Below are positions 43,132 through 54,984 of a DNA stretch of 64,000 nt, one piece after another. The notes beneath the pieces were generated by a model, which did not search any database, was not told the origin of the DNA, and was given only the letters and a program-made list of their open reading frames with translations. Position numbers and translations under genes: made by a program. Position 1 is the first letter of the stretch. Every line of letters starts with the position of its first letter. Where the stretch lies: contig NC_080590.1 in NCBI RefSeq assembly GCF_029962835.1, positions 70,023,501-70,087,500 of the forward strand, given 5' to 3'. Origin of the DNA: Magnolia sinica (taxonomy: Eukaryota > Streptophyta > Magnoliopsida > Magnoliales > Magnoliaceae).

Positions 43132-44211
43132 TTAGCATTGCTCAGTCCAATTATATGGTGCATCCTTTTGAAGTAGATTATATAGAGGACGACGGAGGTG
43201 ATTAAAGTCATTTATGAATCTTCTGTAAAACCCGGCGTGTCCTAGGGAGGATCGTACATCTTGTATGTACTTGGGTGGAGGTAGGTTAGAGATAAGATCA
43301 ATTTTAGCCTTATCTACCTCAATTACCTTCGATGATATGATGTGTCCAAGGACAATTCCCTCATGAACCATGAAGTGGCACTTTTTCCAATTCAGTACCA
43401 AGTTCTTTTCCTCACATTACTTTAGCACATTTTTCAAAATTTCCAAACATTCGCTAAAGGGTGGACCAAAGACTGAGAGGTCATCCATGAAGACCTCTAA
43501 ATATTGCCCCACCATATTAGAAAAAATATTCAGCATGCATCGCTGAAAAGTGGCGGGGGCATTACATAACCCGAATGGAATCCTTCGGTAAGCAAAAGTA
43601 CCATAAGGACATGTAAATGTGGTCTTTTCCTGATCTTCAAGGGTTATCTTGATCTAATTATAGCATGAATAACCGTCGAGGAAGTAATAATATGAGTGAC
43701 TAGCTAGCCTTTCCAAGATTTCATCAATGAAAGGCAAAGAGAAGTGGTCCTTCCTCGTGACGGTATTCAACTTCCTATAGTCAATGAACATTCTCCAACC
43801 AGTAGTAATCCTAGTTGGCACGAGTTTATTATTGGCATTGGCTACGATGGTGATTCCAGACTTCTTGGGAACCACCTGAGTTGGACTCACCCATTGGCTA
43901 TCGGATATTGGGTATATGATACCTACATCTAATAGCTTAAGAAGCTCAGCCTTAACCACTTCCTTCATGTTTGGATTTAATCTACGTTGTGGTTGTCGGG
44001 AGGTCTTCGTATTATCCTCTAGATATATGCAGTGAGTACAAATCGAAGGATCAATTCCCTTGAGGTCTGCAATCGACCATCCAAGGGCTCCCTTATGCTC
44101 AATGAGAGTAGAAATGAGCATACTCTCTTGTTCTTGCTTAAGGTGAGAAGAAATTACCACCAGGTATCTCTCACCTTGACCTAAATAGACATATTTTAAA
44201 TCAGAGGGCAA
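43132..44211 (-). pseudogene. pol: Athila-like reverse transcriptase
   Basis: Starts with the block P-Q-R-R-L-N-P-N-M-K-E-V-V; shows W-R-M-F-I-D-Y-R-K-L-N, a lost Gly/Gln region with a TAA after D-G-Y-S-C-Y-N at 43654, F-M-D-D-L (Asp codons 43480-43485) and R-R-F-I-N-D-F. At least two stops (43654, 43418) interrupt it. Confidence 0.88.
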
Positions 44212-44297
44212 AGGTTTTAGGTCAAGCTTCGGTGCCTTGAGGTTAGAGGTAGAAGCACTACATTAGTTTGGGGTAATTCTTCGAATTGTGGCCTGCA

Positions 44298-44930
44298 CTA
44301 GTTAACTTCAAGTACCGACACGGTATTTAGCATGGTTCCCATCTCCCTAATCATATCATTCTTAAAATCATGCGAGTGGGCCAAACACGTCTCTAGAGGG
44401 TCAGAGGATAAGGTCAAAAGTGTTTTATCTTCCACGAAAGAGTCAATCATGTTAATCTCATAAAAATCATCATCATCCTCTAACTGTTTGCCCGTATTGA
44501 AAAAGATATTCAACTCCAATGTCATATTCCCGAAAGACATATGCATGACTCCATTCCTGTAATTAATGATTGTGTTTGAAGTGGCAAGGAATGGGCAACC
44601 AAGAATAACAGGAATTTGAGTGCTCATGTCCACAATGGGTTGAGTATCCAAGATAATAAAATCTACTATATAGTAGAATTTATCAACCTTGACTAAAACA
44701 TCCTCAATTATCCCTCTCGGTACACGAACTGAGCGATCAGCAAGTTGTAATGTGGTTCGAGTGGGTTTCAATTCACCCAACCCTAGTTATTCGTAGACTG
44801 AGTAAGGAATCAGATTTACGCTCGCTCCTAAATCAAGAAGTGCATGCTTGACGCGGTAATTCCCAATTATACAAGAAATGGTTGGGCTACTGGGATCTTT
44901 GTAGTTCTATGGCACATCTTAATTTAGGAT
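44298..44930 (-). pseudogene. Athila-like aspartic protease
   Basis: Active-site motif D-L-G-A-S-V-N-L-I (Asp codon 44832-44834), then a TAA after S-V-Y-E and a long frame (44298-44780) with L-G-E-L-K-P-T-R and V-I-L-G-C-P-F-L-A-T. D-L-G-A instead of D-T-G-A is usual in the Athila/Tat branch. Stops at 44781 and upstream separate it from Gag. Confidence 0.8.
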
Positions 44931-45218
44931 GGCACTCACTTTTTCAGTTAAAAAGATTTTCTTTTGAATATTCCGCCATCTTTTGGTCATACACAAGTCT
45001 TTCAGAAATTTGACATATAAAGGTATTTATTTTATGACATCAAGTAGAGGAATATTGACCTTCACTTGTTTCAACACCTCTAGAATGTCCTGAGAGTTAG
45101 AGAGAGATTTTGGTGTTATCAACCATTGGGGGAATGGTGTAATCGATTTGCTTTGGAGTGTTAAAGATGGGTCCACTGAAAGGTCTTTGGTAACTATTTA
45201 CAGCATTAGATTGCTCAT

Positions 45219-46242
45219 TTAGTACCTCTTGAAAAGCAAATATTGTTGGGCAATTTTCAGTGTGTGAATGTTACAAGCACAAATACCACAAATAGTTTCC
45301 TTATCCTTATCCTTCTTAAGTTTCATGGCCTCGACCTTCCTTGCGAGACTGGCCACTTTAGCATTTATATCATCATCCTCTTTCAGCAAGTATATCCCAA
45401 TTCTCTCCCTTGCTTGAGTATGCTTAGATGTGGTGTTAGGTTTTGGGGTGATGTCCCATGATTGTGCAGTTTCAGTGAGTTTGTCAAAGTAATCCCACAC
45501 CTCATCGACATTTTTGTTCATAAATTCCCCATTGCACATCGTTTCAACGAATTGGTGCATGGAAGATATTAGTCCATCATAGAAGAAAGTTGTTATGCGT
45601 CACATTTCAAAACCGTGTTGTGGGCATGAACTAACGAGATCCTTGAACCGCTCCCAACATTGGAAGAATGTTTCATCTTCCTTTTGGGCGAAGTTCATGA
45701 TCGACTTCCTAATGGTGTTTGTCTTCTGGTATAGAAAGAATTTTTTTTATGAACTCCTTCATCATGTCATTCCATATTCCAATAGATCACGGATGTAGTA
45801 AGTGCAACCATGTCTTAGCTTTCTCTTTCAAGGAAAAAGGAAAGAGTTTTAATCAAACTGTGTCCTCAGACACGTTAGGAAAGTATAAAGTGGCTACAAC
45901 CTCATCAAACTCTTATAAGTGCTGGTATGGACTTTCAGTTTCAAGTCCAAGGAACTTTGGAAGGAGTTGGATCACTCTAGGCCCTATATCTATGTTTCCG
46001 GTGTTTCTTGGAAAAATCACACAAGAAGCGGTGCTCACCCCCGCCGGTTGTAAGTTATCTCGTAAAGTACAAGGCAGGGGTGCTTGATGCACCTCATTCT
46101 CATCCTGGACTTCCTCAACCCTAGGTTGAGATTGTCTTCTTGGTTGATTGGCAGCCATAACCTCAATTAACTCTGAGGATCTCGAGTTGTGTCTAATCCT
46201 GTGATGGATAGATAACCCTTCAATTAATCCTCCTTCACTCAA
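45219..46242 (-). pseudogene. gag: Athila-like Gag
   Basis: Start-side fragment 45913-46242 with P-R-V-I-Q-L-L-P-K-F-L-G-L, then shifted or stopped frames reading W-N-D-M-M-K-E-F and F-A-Q-K-E-D-E-T-F-F-Q-C-W-E-R-F, the capsid hallmark of Athila Gag, and a C-terminal fragment 45219-45560 (H-Q-F-V-E-T-M-C-N-G-E-F). Several stops; no clear zinc knuckle (a loose C-G-I-C-A-C-N-I-H is seen near 45270). Confidence 0.8.
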
Positions 46243-46861
46243 AAGATGTTGAGTGTTGTCACGGACCCACTTAGGAATGAAACACTCTCAACCCTCAATT
46301 TCAAATTTTATCCTAAACCTAAAAGAAAGAAGGGAAATAGAAATCTAGGAAAGAGAGAGAGAGGGAATTAGAAAGAACGTACCAAATTAGAAGTTCCTAA
46401 ATTAAGATCCTGCAAAAAAAAAAAACAAAACAAATTAGTTTCTAAAAATAGAAATGCTAAAATTAGAAAGTTTCTAAAAATAGAAATAGAACAATGAGTT
46501 AGTTTCTAAAATTAAAAAAAAAAATCCTATAATTAGAAAGTTTCTAAAAATAGAAAACAAACCCTATTCTAGAAATAGAAAAAAAAAATAGAAAGAGATT
46601 ACCAAATTAGAAGTTTTTATATTAGGATCCTATAAAACAGGAAAGTTAGGTTAGTTTTTAAAAACAGAAAAGGAAAGTTTCTAAAAATAAGAAAACAACC
46701 TAGTTTCTAAAAACTAATTAGGAAAATTCTAAACCTATAATTAGAAAGTAAGTTTCTAAAAATAAATCTGAAAAATCCTAACCTAAAAATAGAAAAAAAA
46801 AAAAACCGTAATCTTAAACTAATTCCAAAACTAGCTAATCTCAAAAAAATGCAACCGTTAG
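46243..46861 (-). repeat. A-rich leader with TAGAAAGTTTCTAAAAATAG repeats (Athila-like)
   Basis: Between PBS and gag. From 46330 to 46800 it has about eight diverged units near 25-45 bp with TTAGAAAGTTTCTAAAAATAG or AGTTTCTAAAAATAGAAA, including the 9-10-bp inverted piece AGAAAGTTTCT. Confidence 0.75.
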
Positions 46862-46880
46862 TCCCCTGCAACGGTGCCAA
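46862..46880 (-). promoter_or_regulatory. Primer-binding site (Athila-like)
   Basis: Complement reads TTGGCACCGTTGCAGGGGA, close to the TGGCGCCGTTGCCGGGGA site common in Athila/Tat elements. Confidence 0.8.
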
Positions 46881-46885
46881 AAACT

Positions 46886-48273
46886 TGTTCATAGGCCCAA
46901 GTGTAGGGTCGTGATGTAGTAATAATCTCGGTGAGACCAAGGTCGAATCCACAGGGACTAATTTCATGTATATTCTGAGAGTAACTCGAACTAGAAATAG
47001 AAGAAGATATTTATCTAAATCTAAATTGATTGAGAGAGTAATTGTGAATTATTTAACTACAACTTGTAAATTCAAAGGTGGGAGCTAGGGTGTCTACGGA
47101 TCCACTTGTAGAGATCAAGGAGATCTATGATCGATTTAAGGACAACTTAGAGTCCCATCTTATCCAATTGAAAGATATCTCAATAAAATCAAATCTGAAC
47201 TTCCTTTGACCTAATTCTCAATAGATGAGAGGTGTAAGAACTGGAAGTGATTCCATCACAAAACCATGCCCAAGAGACAAGGCAAACAATAGGATTTACC
47301 AATCCCACAACCAATCATAAGAGAATTGGGAGGATTAGGCGGGATTCCATCACCCAACCATGCCCATGGGATGATGGTGAATAATAGGATTGCATAATTT
47401 CACAATCTCAATACATGAAAAGAACATACGCAGAGCTATTGCAGATCTATTGTAATTTGAGTCACAACAAACCATTAAAAATTGAAAGTATTTCTTAAAT
47501 ATCAAACTAGAATCAAAGATAGTTCAACTTAAATATGAATTAAGGTAATAGAAAACATCCCATCACGCTACAAGCTTCACCTCTTAGCCCTAACTAAGAG
47601 GTTTAGCCAACCATAGACATGATTGAACTAGAATCTCTTAAGAAAAGCATAAAAATAACGAAGGAAAAGGAAAAAAACTCTTGGCAATGGCTTCTCTATG
47701 CTTTTTCTCCACTCCTCAAACCCTAGAAGATGCTTAGGGATGCCCTAGGGACTCCTATTTGTAGTTGTGCATCACCTCCTTTCACACCGAGTCAGAAATT
47801 TCTGAAATCTGCCTCAAATTTACGCAATCCACGCAAAATTTACGTAACCCTCGACTAGTCGAGGGTCACCTTCGACTGGTCGAGGATGACCTGATTTTTG
47901 ATGATTTTGTTGCTGGAGTTCGAGTCGAGGAATCTTTGACTGGTCGAGCAGGATCCTTCAATGGGCTTAGACTAGTCGAAGGATGCCGATTTTTAGGGTT
48001 TCTTTTTTTCACTTCAAGTCTTCAGTGCTCTTCCTTCCTCACTTGGTTTTCTTGGATCTTTAGTATGTGAATTCTTCATTCTTGGTCTCATTAGATCCAT
48101 CCTTGACCTTGGTGATTCTTGAGCGTTAAATCCATGCTTTTAGCGTCCTTTTCAATCCAAGCCATTAATTCACCTTGCAACAGAAACATGATTAAAATAG
48201 AACATTAAACATTCTCAGGTTTATAAAACTAAGTAATAAATGGGGTCCAATATGCAATATTTTCCCCTCAACA
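46886..48273 (-). mobile_element. Athila-like 5' LTR
   Basis: 1388 bp, outer bases TGTTCATAGG on the plus strand and CTCAACA at 48267-48273. U3 region contains CGACTAGTCG/CGACTGGTCG palindromes at 47850-47990. Flanked at 48274 by copia LTR. The plus-strand phrase GTCGAATCCACAGGGACT near 46952 is typical of Athila-type LTRs. Confidence 0.82.
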
Positions 48274-49679
48274 TCAATCCTACACAAAGAAGGATCCTCA
48301 GGGTCTATGGACTCTTAGACTTTACCTGAAAGTAGGTGAGCCCCGTTTGACACATGGTGAAGATGATCTCCCTTGATGATGGAGATTCTTCAACTCCCTG
48401 AAACTGCAACACTTGAAGCTGCTCCAATATAAGTAGCCTGGGTTGGGTCAAGGTTTTTGGTGGAATCTACTCTATTAAATATGAGTCATTAAGAGACAGA
48501 GTGATTCCAAGCATTCAAGAGATTCCAGCACAATGATTTGCCATTAAGTAGTTGTTGGAAGATCCTTGAAAGCTGAAGTTCATTCTCCAATCTAATCTAT
48601 TGAGTATTCAATGAATAAGTGTTGGAGAATGAACTTCCATGAGAAGAAGGTTAATGATGGTAGGTAAGAAGTTACCCCCTTGGAACTCTCTCTTTTTCTC
48701 AATGCATTACTAGAACCGAGCTTCTGTTTATAAAGGCAAAATGTCCAACGGTAACATAATCGTTAGAACCTGTCTACGTTCGATGTCATCGAAATTTAAA
48801 TTTTAATATCATCGAATGTAGTTCAATTCCTCGAATTTATACATGATTTTACTTCAAAGCTTGCTCGACGATTTTGAGTCCTAATTTGATGTCATCGAAC
48901 CTTATTCGATGTCATTGAGATTTGAATATCGATGTCATTGAACCTTGTTCGATTCCTCGATATTTTAGACAGATTTTCCTTTGAAGCACGTTGGACATTT
49001 TCTTGACCTTTTTCGATGTCATCGAACCATGTTCGATGTTATCCGAGTTTGAATCTCGATGAAACCAAAACTAGTTCGATTCCTTGAATTTTTCAAAAGA
49101 TTTTCCTTTGAAGCTCACTGGACATTCTTGTATCCATTTCGATGTCATCGAAGTTTGAATCTCAATGATATCGAAACTAATTCGATTCCTCGAATTTTTC
49201 AGAAAATTTTCCAAGAAATTTGCTAGATAGAAACTTTGCTTTCTTCGATGTCATCGAATCACTGTCGATGTCATCAAGTATCCATGTTCAATGTCATTAA
49301 AGGTATGTTCAATGAATTGAATCTCCCATCCATATATTCATTTGGTTGCTGGACATATGGGAGTCTTTTTCGATGTCATCGAGACTGTTCGATGTCATTG
49401 AACACGAGCGTTCGATGACTCGAAGTGACATGCAGAGAACTTTAGACAATTTACCTATTTGCACAAAGTCTTAAAACATTAAATTCCTTTATTGTTCTAT
49501 GTTTTTTAAAGGGAATTATTTACCTTGGGGTTTTGGACATGGGATGTGAGGTTTAATTTACCTTTGGCATTCTTGAATCACACATCCAGTTGAGACAGCA
49601 TCTTATATTGTCTTTACTTGGGGCTTGCTTGACTTGCCTACTCAATTGTCACGTTAATTTACAAACAAAGGCACTTTCA
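48274..49679 (-). mobile_element. Copia LTR fragment (element 5), minus strand
   Basis: The 5' end, in element direction, is TGAAAGTGCC at 49679, as in element 2. TCGAT palindromes 48780-49420, TATA-like CTTTATAAA at 48727-48735, then the leader with TTGACCCAACCCAGG at 48430. It is cut at 48274 by the Athila LTR. It abuts the protease remnant of element 4 at 49680 without a polypurine tract. Confidence 0.82.
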
Positions 49680-50060
49680 GAACCGTCATTCACTTCTTTG
49701 AAGTTGGTGAATATCGCTTTGTCACATGTAATATGTCTTGAACATCCACTATCTAGGTAGCATTTTGAATGGTTAGTGGCTTTGAAGGTTGTGTGGGCAA
49801 CAAGACATGTAACCTTTGGAACCCATTTCATCATGGTTTTGGGTTTAGGAGTTCCATTAGATTTTCTCTGTTTCTAGAAGTTGGAATTTCTCCCATTTCT
49901 ATTTACTCCGATTCAATCTGAATTGGTTTTTAGAAGTTCTTTGAGTAAGTCCACTATTTTTTTCAGCTAAAGGAGGTTTGTTATATCTTTTATTTCTACA
50001 GCTGATGGCATTAGAATTAATCATAGAAACTTGAAAAGGTTTTGGATTTTTGAAATCATT
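49680..50060 (-). pseudogene. Copia aspartic protease fragment (element 4)
   Basis: Frame with Y-L-D-S-G-C-S-R-H-I-T followed by K-A-I-F-T-N-F; the sequence after V-N-D-G-S is replaced by the LTR of another copia element at 49680. Stops occur upstream (near 49878 and 50061). Confidence 0.8.
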
Positions 50061-50690
50061 TCAACCATAATTTCCCAAATTCTTACCTTTAGAGTCTAAG
50101 GATTTTCCTTTTACAAAGATAGGAGATGAATTCTTGTTTTTTTGAGAATCCTTTTTTATATATCTCAGACCTGATTTGTCACCACATTTTCTGGATGAAG
50201 ATAATAAATTTTCCAGTTTTGGGTCTCTGTGGGTATATCTCCAAGTATCCTTAGAACTCAAAAGGGAAGAGACTTCGAGTTTTAGTTTCTCATTTTCAGT
50301 TCTAAGTTTTTCTAACTCTGAGGATTTGAAATTTAAGTCTAGTTTTGTTTTTTCAAAACAATCTGAAAGATGAGATTTTTCTAAAACATTGTTTTCAAGT
50401 TCTTCTTTAAACTTAAGATATTTTTCTCTTTGAATTTTCAATTTGACAGCAATTTTGTAACTTTCCCTGTATAGGGCATTGTAGGCGTCTTAAAGATTAT
50501 CTTCATTCTCATTTTCAGGTTCACTCCTGAGATTTTCATAATCATATATGTTGCAGCTATCCGAGGAGGTGACTCTGGCTAAGTCATCAGGGCTTTTACA
50601 TCATTTGTATTTTCTTGTTCTGACTCATCAGACTCAGAACAACTTTCAGAACCGGATGATTCATCCTAAGTAGCTATTATGCCCTTTTTT
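50061..50690 (-). pseudogene. gag: Copia Gag C-terminal coiled coil (element 4)
   Basis: 50061-50441 codes a Lys/Glu/Leu-rich coiled coil (L-E-K-L-R-T-E-N-E-K-L-K-L-E) ending near L-E-N-L-L-S-S-S-R-K. Equivalent to 1659-1950 and 30200-30440. Between 50442 and 50690 an acidic Ser-rich stretch with stops is readable. Confidence 0.78.
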
Positions 50691-51620
50691 TTACTTATCC
50701 CTTTTAGGACATTTATTCGCCAAGTGCCCGTATTCATGGCAATTGAAACATTGACTGTCCTTTACAGATTTCCAAGATGTAGATTTTCCTTTTTTTTTGT
50801 CAGACGGTTTTTGAAAATCTAATCTTTTCCTGTTTTTGAAAATTCTGTAAAATTTCTTCTCAAGTAAAGTCATATCATCTTTTGTATCTTCAACATTAGA
50901 ATTAATACAATTTTCTTTTGAAACAGATTTAGATGGTTTAAGAGAAATGGACTTACCTTTAGGATCTTTAAAATTTAGCTCATACGTTTGGAGAGAGACA
51001 ACTAACTCCTCAACCTTCATATAATCAGTATCTCTTGATTCCTGAATGGCAGTTACTTTAGAATTGAATCTCTCAGGAAGAGATTACAGTATTTTTACAA
51101 AGACCTTGCTTTCTGGGATTCCATCTCCTAGACCCCACATGGAATTTACTATATCATTTAGTTTCGTGTAGAAGTCCATGAAAGTTTCATTTTCTTCCAT
51201 ACGAATCTCCTTAAATCTTGCAGTGAGGATTTGAACTTTTAATTTCTTAACTATAGTAGTTCCTTCATGTGTCATTTCAAGAATATCCCAAGCTTGTTTG
51301 GCTTTATCACATGAAATAATTCTCTTGAATTCATTAGGTGATAGATCACAAGTTATGGCATTTAAGGCCTTAGCATTAGCACTACTTTCGCTTTTCTAAG
51401 CTGCAGTCCATAAAAAGAATGCAGTTTCTCTTATAGATTTAGTTCCATCACTACCTAATACTTCAGTCATAGGAGGTTTCCATTTGATTACAGTGGCTTG
51501 CCACACACTTTCATAAAAGGATTTTAGAAAAATTCTCATTCTGGCTTTCCAGTATGCATAGTTAGATCCATCAAAAGGTGGTGGCCTGGTAATAGATAAG
51601 CTATCAAAATTTGACATCAT
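50691..51620 (-). pseudogene. gag: Copia Gag N-terminal part (element 4)
   Basis: ATG at 51620 (MMSNFDSL), one frame to 50691 with stops only near 51396 and 51084. DUF4219/UBN2 block F-D-G-S-N-Y-A-Y-W-K-A-R-M, and an intact zinc knuckle C-F-N-C-H-E-Y-G-H-L-A-N-K-C (about 50700-50745), the only fully intact one among the copia Gags here. Confidence 0.88.
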
Positions 51621-51636
51621 GAAAGCTCTCGATCTT

Positions 51637-51648
51637 TTAACTATACCA
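51637..51648 (-). promoter_or_regulatory. Degenerate primer-binding site (element 4)
   Basis: Reverse complement TGGTATAGTTAA keeps only the first six bases of TGGTATCAGAGC; its place 17 bp before the Gag ATG is shorter than in elements 1 and 2 (about 60 bp), so deletion is likely. Confidence 0.5.
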
Positions 51649-51659
51649 AATAAAAATTA

Positions 51660-52660
51660 AAGTGCTGAAATAATAAATAAATCAGAAACTCAATTGCACT
51701 ATTATTAAAAAATTGATTCAAACTATTTCGTAGGACAACCTTCACCCAAAACAAAGTTTAAGTAGAACAACCTTATTTCACAAACGATCGTAAGGATCAA
51801 GATCTCAAACTAAGCAAGAGAAAATAAAGCTATCTATTACAATCATTCACCACTTTTCCATGAATAAAATTACAACCATTCTCCATAAATGCAAACGATA
51901 AACATTCACCACAACACCAAGAGTTATAGTGGTTCGGTGTGTACAACAACTATTCTCAAACAACCACACCTACTCCACTCCCAATTATCACTATCCACGT
52001 GATATTGTCTTTCACTAAAAACAAGGTTTCACAGGGTCACCTTAAAACTTGATGCAATTGTGATTTTAATGAGCTATCATAAAAAAAAAACCCTCATTGA
52101 GATTTTCTGACGATCTCAAAAAAACCAACAAATGAGATTTTCTAGCTATCTCAATAAAACCAAAATACAAAAGATAGAATATACTTATCTTCACCTTGAA
52201 GGCATTTCTCTTGATGTAGCATGTAGAACCACTTCTCTTAAAGTAGATTGTTCAATGTCCAGTTATATAAACAAGGGCTTTAGGTTCTAGATTGATTTTA
52301 AATCGATTGATTCAAACTAAAGGTTACTTATTTGAATTCTTTAAGATCTCAAAGAAGAGTATTTACTCTCTTTATAGAATAAGATTCATACAACAAGAGA
52401 TCTAGGAATTGAAACAAAAAAGCTATTAAAGAAATTTTAAAAATACCACATAATAGCTTGACAATAATGGAGACTTCTCTCTCTCTCTCTCTCTCTCTCT
52501 TGATGAAAGCTTTTATCAACTTGAATTGGTAATATCGGATTAAGAGAAGGCCTCTATTTATACGCTGAAAAGTTGTTGCTTCAACTCGTCTAAGGTATTC
52601 TTCGACTCGTCTAAGATCTAACAAATTTTTAAATTTTTAGCGCGATCGTGAAGAGTCCGA
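51660..52660 (-). mobile_element. Element 4 5' LTR, truncated
   Basis: About 1 kb. TATA-like TATAAATA (minus strand; TATTTATA on plus) at 52555-52562, with two CGACTCGTC/CAACTCGTC phrases just upstream at 52577-52610. A (CT)n run at 52473-52500. The upstream U3 is lost where the LTR of element 3 abuts (about 52660); CTAGCGCGAT-like sequence at 52635 matches 53680 in the element 3 LTR, showing the two LTRs are related. Confidence 0.65.
52473..52500. repeat. (CT)n microsatellite
   Basis: Fourteen CT dinucleotides in the transcribed leader part of the element 4 LTR. Confidence 0.95.
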
Positions 52661-52676
52661 GCTAAATGTCCTAGAA

Positions 52677-52696
52677 GGGGGGGGGGGGGGGGGGGG
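52677..52696. repeat. G20 homopolymer
   Basis: Twenty consecutive G on the plus strand in a place where related LTRs have six to seven. Confidence 0.9.
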
Positions 52697-53619
52697 AATA
52701 GGACATAATTAAGCATTGAGAGGTTGATACAAACTTGGTTCTAAGGACAACCTGACACCAAAAACCTTTGGTTTATGGAAGGACAACCTTACTAGAACGT
52801 GGGTGAGTATCAAAAACTTAAACTCAAATGGAGGTGAAAGAAATACGAACTAATCTATTACAACATTCACCACACAATGCTTGAAAAATAAAGATTACAA
52901 CATCCACATCCACAAATACATCTCACAATCTTAAACGACAAAATGATAAAGAAATAAATCAAATACCCACTAAACACCTGAGAATTATAGTGGTTCGTGT
53001 GTGTACACCAACTGTCTGAAAACAGCCACACAACTACTCCACTCTTAATATCCACTCCATCAGGATATTAGCATTCACTAATTAAATAGGTTTTTTAAGG
53101 TTCACCTAAAACCTTTACAATTGTACTTTAAGTGGGCTCACACAATCACAACCCCACACTTCGAGATTTTCGGGCTAATCTCAGAAAAAACCAAATGAGA
53201 TTTTTTGGCTTATCTCATAAACCAAACAAAATGAATTTACAGAAAAGGAAACACTTATCTGTATGAAGATTCTGAAGTAGCCCGATAGAACCAACTTAAT
53301 AACGACGTAAATGTTCAACGTTCAGTACCACAAGTGTATAGGGTTCTAGGTCCAGATGATTTTTAATTTAAATCAATCTGGGCTAGCTTGATTTGATTTC
53401 GATCTTAAGAAATGGTAAATCAAATATCCCCTTTCAAAATCAGATTGGAATAGAGATTTAAAATTAAATAACAAAAGTTACTTATAAAGAATCTAAAATA
53501 TGCACAAAATAGCTTAGAATGAACACAAACTTATCTCAGAGTGATTTCTTAAAAATAATTAAAATTGAATAGAAAACTTTGAAATTTGAGTGCTATTTAT
53601 AGGTAAAAAATCTGTTCAC

Positions 53620-53965
53620 TCGACTGGCCTTAGGTTCGCTTCGACTGGCCTTAGGTCCAACAGATTTTTGAAAATTCTAGCGCGATAAGATTTTGCAAGT
53701 GCTCGACTGGCCTTGTGGGTCCCACTATTGGTCGAGTGGCCTACTCGACTACTCGTGGACTACACACGACTGGTCGAGTGGGGCCAAAATGCTTTCTGCA
53801 ATTTGAGTCGAACCCTGTATGACCGGTCAACACTGTTCACTCAACTGGTCGACTAGTTTCCAGGACTGGTCGAGGACCAACAGAAAATTTTCAGAAAATT
53901 GTAATAAATCCTAGACTAGTCGAGCCAATGCTAGGGCTAGTCGAATAAATAACCTATTAACCCAT
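53620..53965. repeat. CGACTGGTCG palindrome cluster in element 3 U3
   Basis: About twelve sites or half sites, such as CTCGACTGGCC, GACTGGTCGAGTGG, CTGGTCGACTAG and GACTAGTCGAGC. They replace the TCGAT type of the other copia LTRs. Confidence 0.82.
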
Positions 53966-54437
53966 AAAATGACTGATACCAAGTATGAAATGAACGTAAC
54001 ATGCCCTAAGGTCAATTTAGGTCATTCATACCTTACTTGTGAGATAGAACATGTGAACCATCATACTGTCAATCACATCGGCAACTTTAATTCTTGCGAT
54101 ATTCGAAGCTTGAACTCGACGTATCGAACTTAGTCTTCAATTAGGACTTGAGTTCTTAGACATTTTTGGTTACAGAACTTGAACCACAATAATGTGAATG
54201 GGTTCTTGAAAGTTGAGTCTTCTACCAACACTTGAAACTCATACACTTTCTTCAGCTTGAAGATCTTGGCAAGTTCGTCGTAGATATCGGCAAGATTGAT
54301 TTAGCACGATCGTCGAAGATTCAAAGCAAATCAAAGCACAAGCTTGACAAATAAAACACATAAGTATGACACAAACTCGAATTGGTTTGGCACACCAAAA
54401 TTTGATTAAACTTGGGGTTTCCAACATAGCAATTTCA

Positions 54438-54984
54438 ATCTCCCCCTTTGTCAAATTTGTGACAAAAACAAAATACGAGTCATGCAATAGATATTCCATA
54501 AGAACACATGCTCAATAAAGAATCATGCACCATTTAGTCGACAATTGATCAATAACATATGATCAATAAAGAATCACGCACCATCTGTGCACACCAAGTA
54601 ACTCTCCCCCTTAATCCATTACTCCCTTTAAACTAGGAGAAGGAAATTGTAAAAAAAAATAATTGTAATTAAACTCCTCATCCACATCATCATATCAAAT
54701 CCACATCATTATATCAAATCAAGCTTATCAAATTAAGCTTATTCCACACAACATTCTCCCCCTTTTTGTCACAACATGACAAAGGAAAGAAATGGATTAT
54801 AAATGATAAATGTAGATAATAAGAGAGTAATAAGATAGAAAAGAACATGATAAAAAGATTAATATCAGATAACTATCAAGTATCATGTCACAAGAGTTAA
54901 GTAGTTCAAGTAGTTATCATCTAAACTCACAGACGGTAAAGAGAGTTAAAAGAAATTAATACAGAACCAAAGCAAACGGAGCAA
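54438..54984 (-). promoter_or_regulatory. Element 3 3' untranslated region with three polypurine motifs
   Basis: Minus-strand GGGGGAG motifs at about 54438-54453 (next to the LTR), 54601-54613 and 54755-54768. The last is joined to a GTCATGTTGTGACAAAAAG phrase like that before the LTR of element 2. Otherwise no frame. Confidence 0.8.

Larger units (their letters stand above)
42366..48273 (-). mobile_element. Athila-like element, 5' part
   Basis: Ty3/gypsy element of the Athila/Tat branch: 5' LTR 48273-46886, PBS, A-rich leader, gag, protease with D-L-G-A, RT with F-M-D-D-L, RNase H with V-A-D-H-L-S, and the first part of integrase. It ends inside the integrase zinc finger, fused to gypsy B. 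No Athila 3' LTR is present. Confidence 0.83.
52661..54437 (-). mobile_element. Element 3 3' LTR
   Basis: About 1.78 kb. Starts TGAAATTGCT at 54437 right after a polypurine tract. CGACTGGTCG/CGACTAGTCG palindromes 53620-53960 upstream of TATAAATA (minus; 53594-53601). Near its end it has the block with CCTATTC, a C-run (G20 on plus strand, 52677-52696) and CTAGGAC that marks the LTR ends of elements 1 and 2. The exact end is not resolved because element 4 LTR sequence follows directly. Confidence 0.75.

Noticed and set aside
46330..46800. Heat-shock elements in AGAAAGTTTCT repeats
   Set aside because: GAA and TTC are three bases apart rather than two, and the repeats lie downstream of the LTR; simple A-rich repeat is enough.
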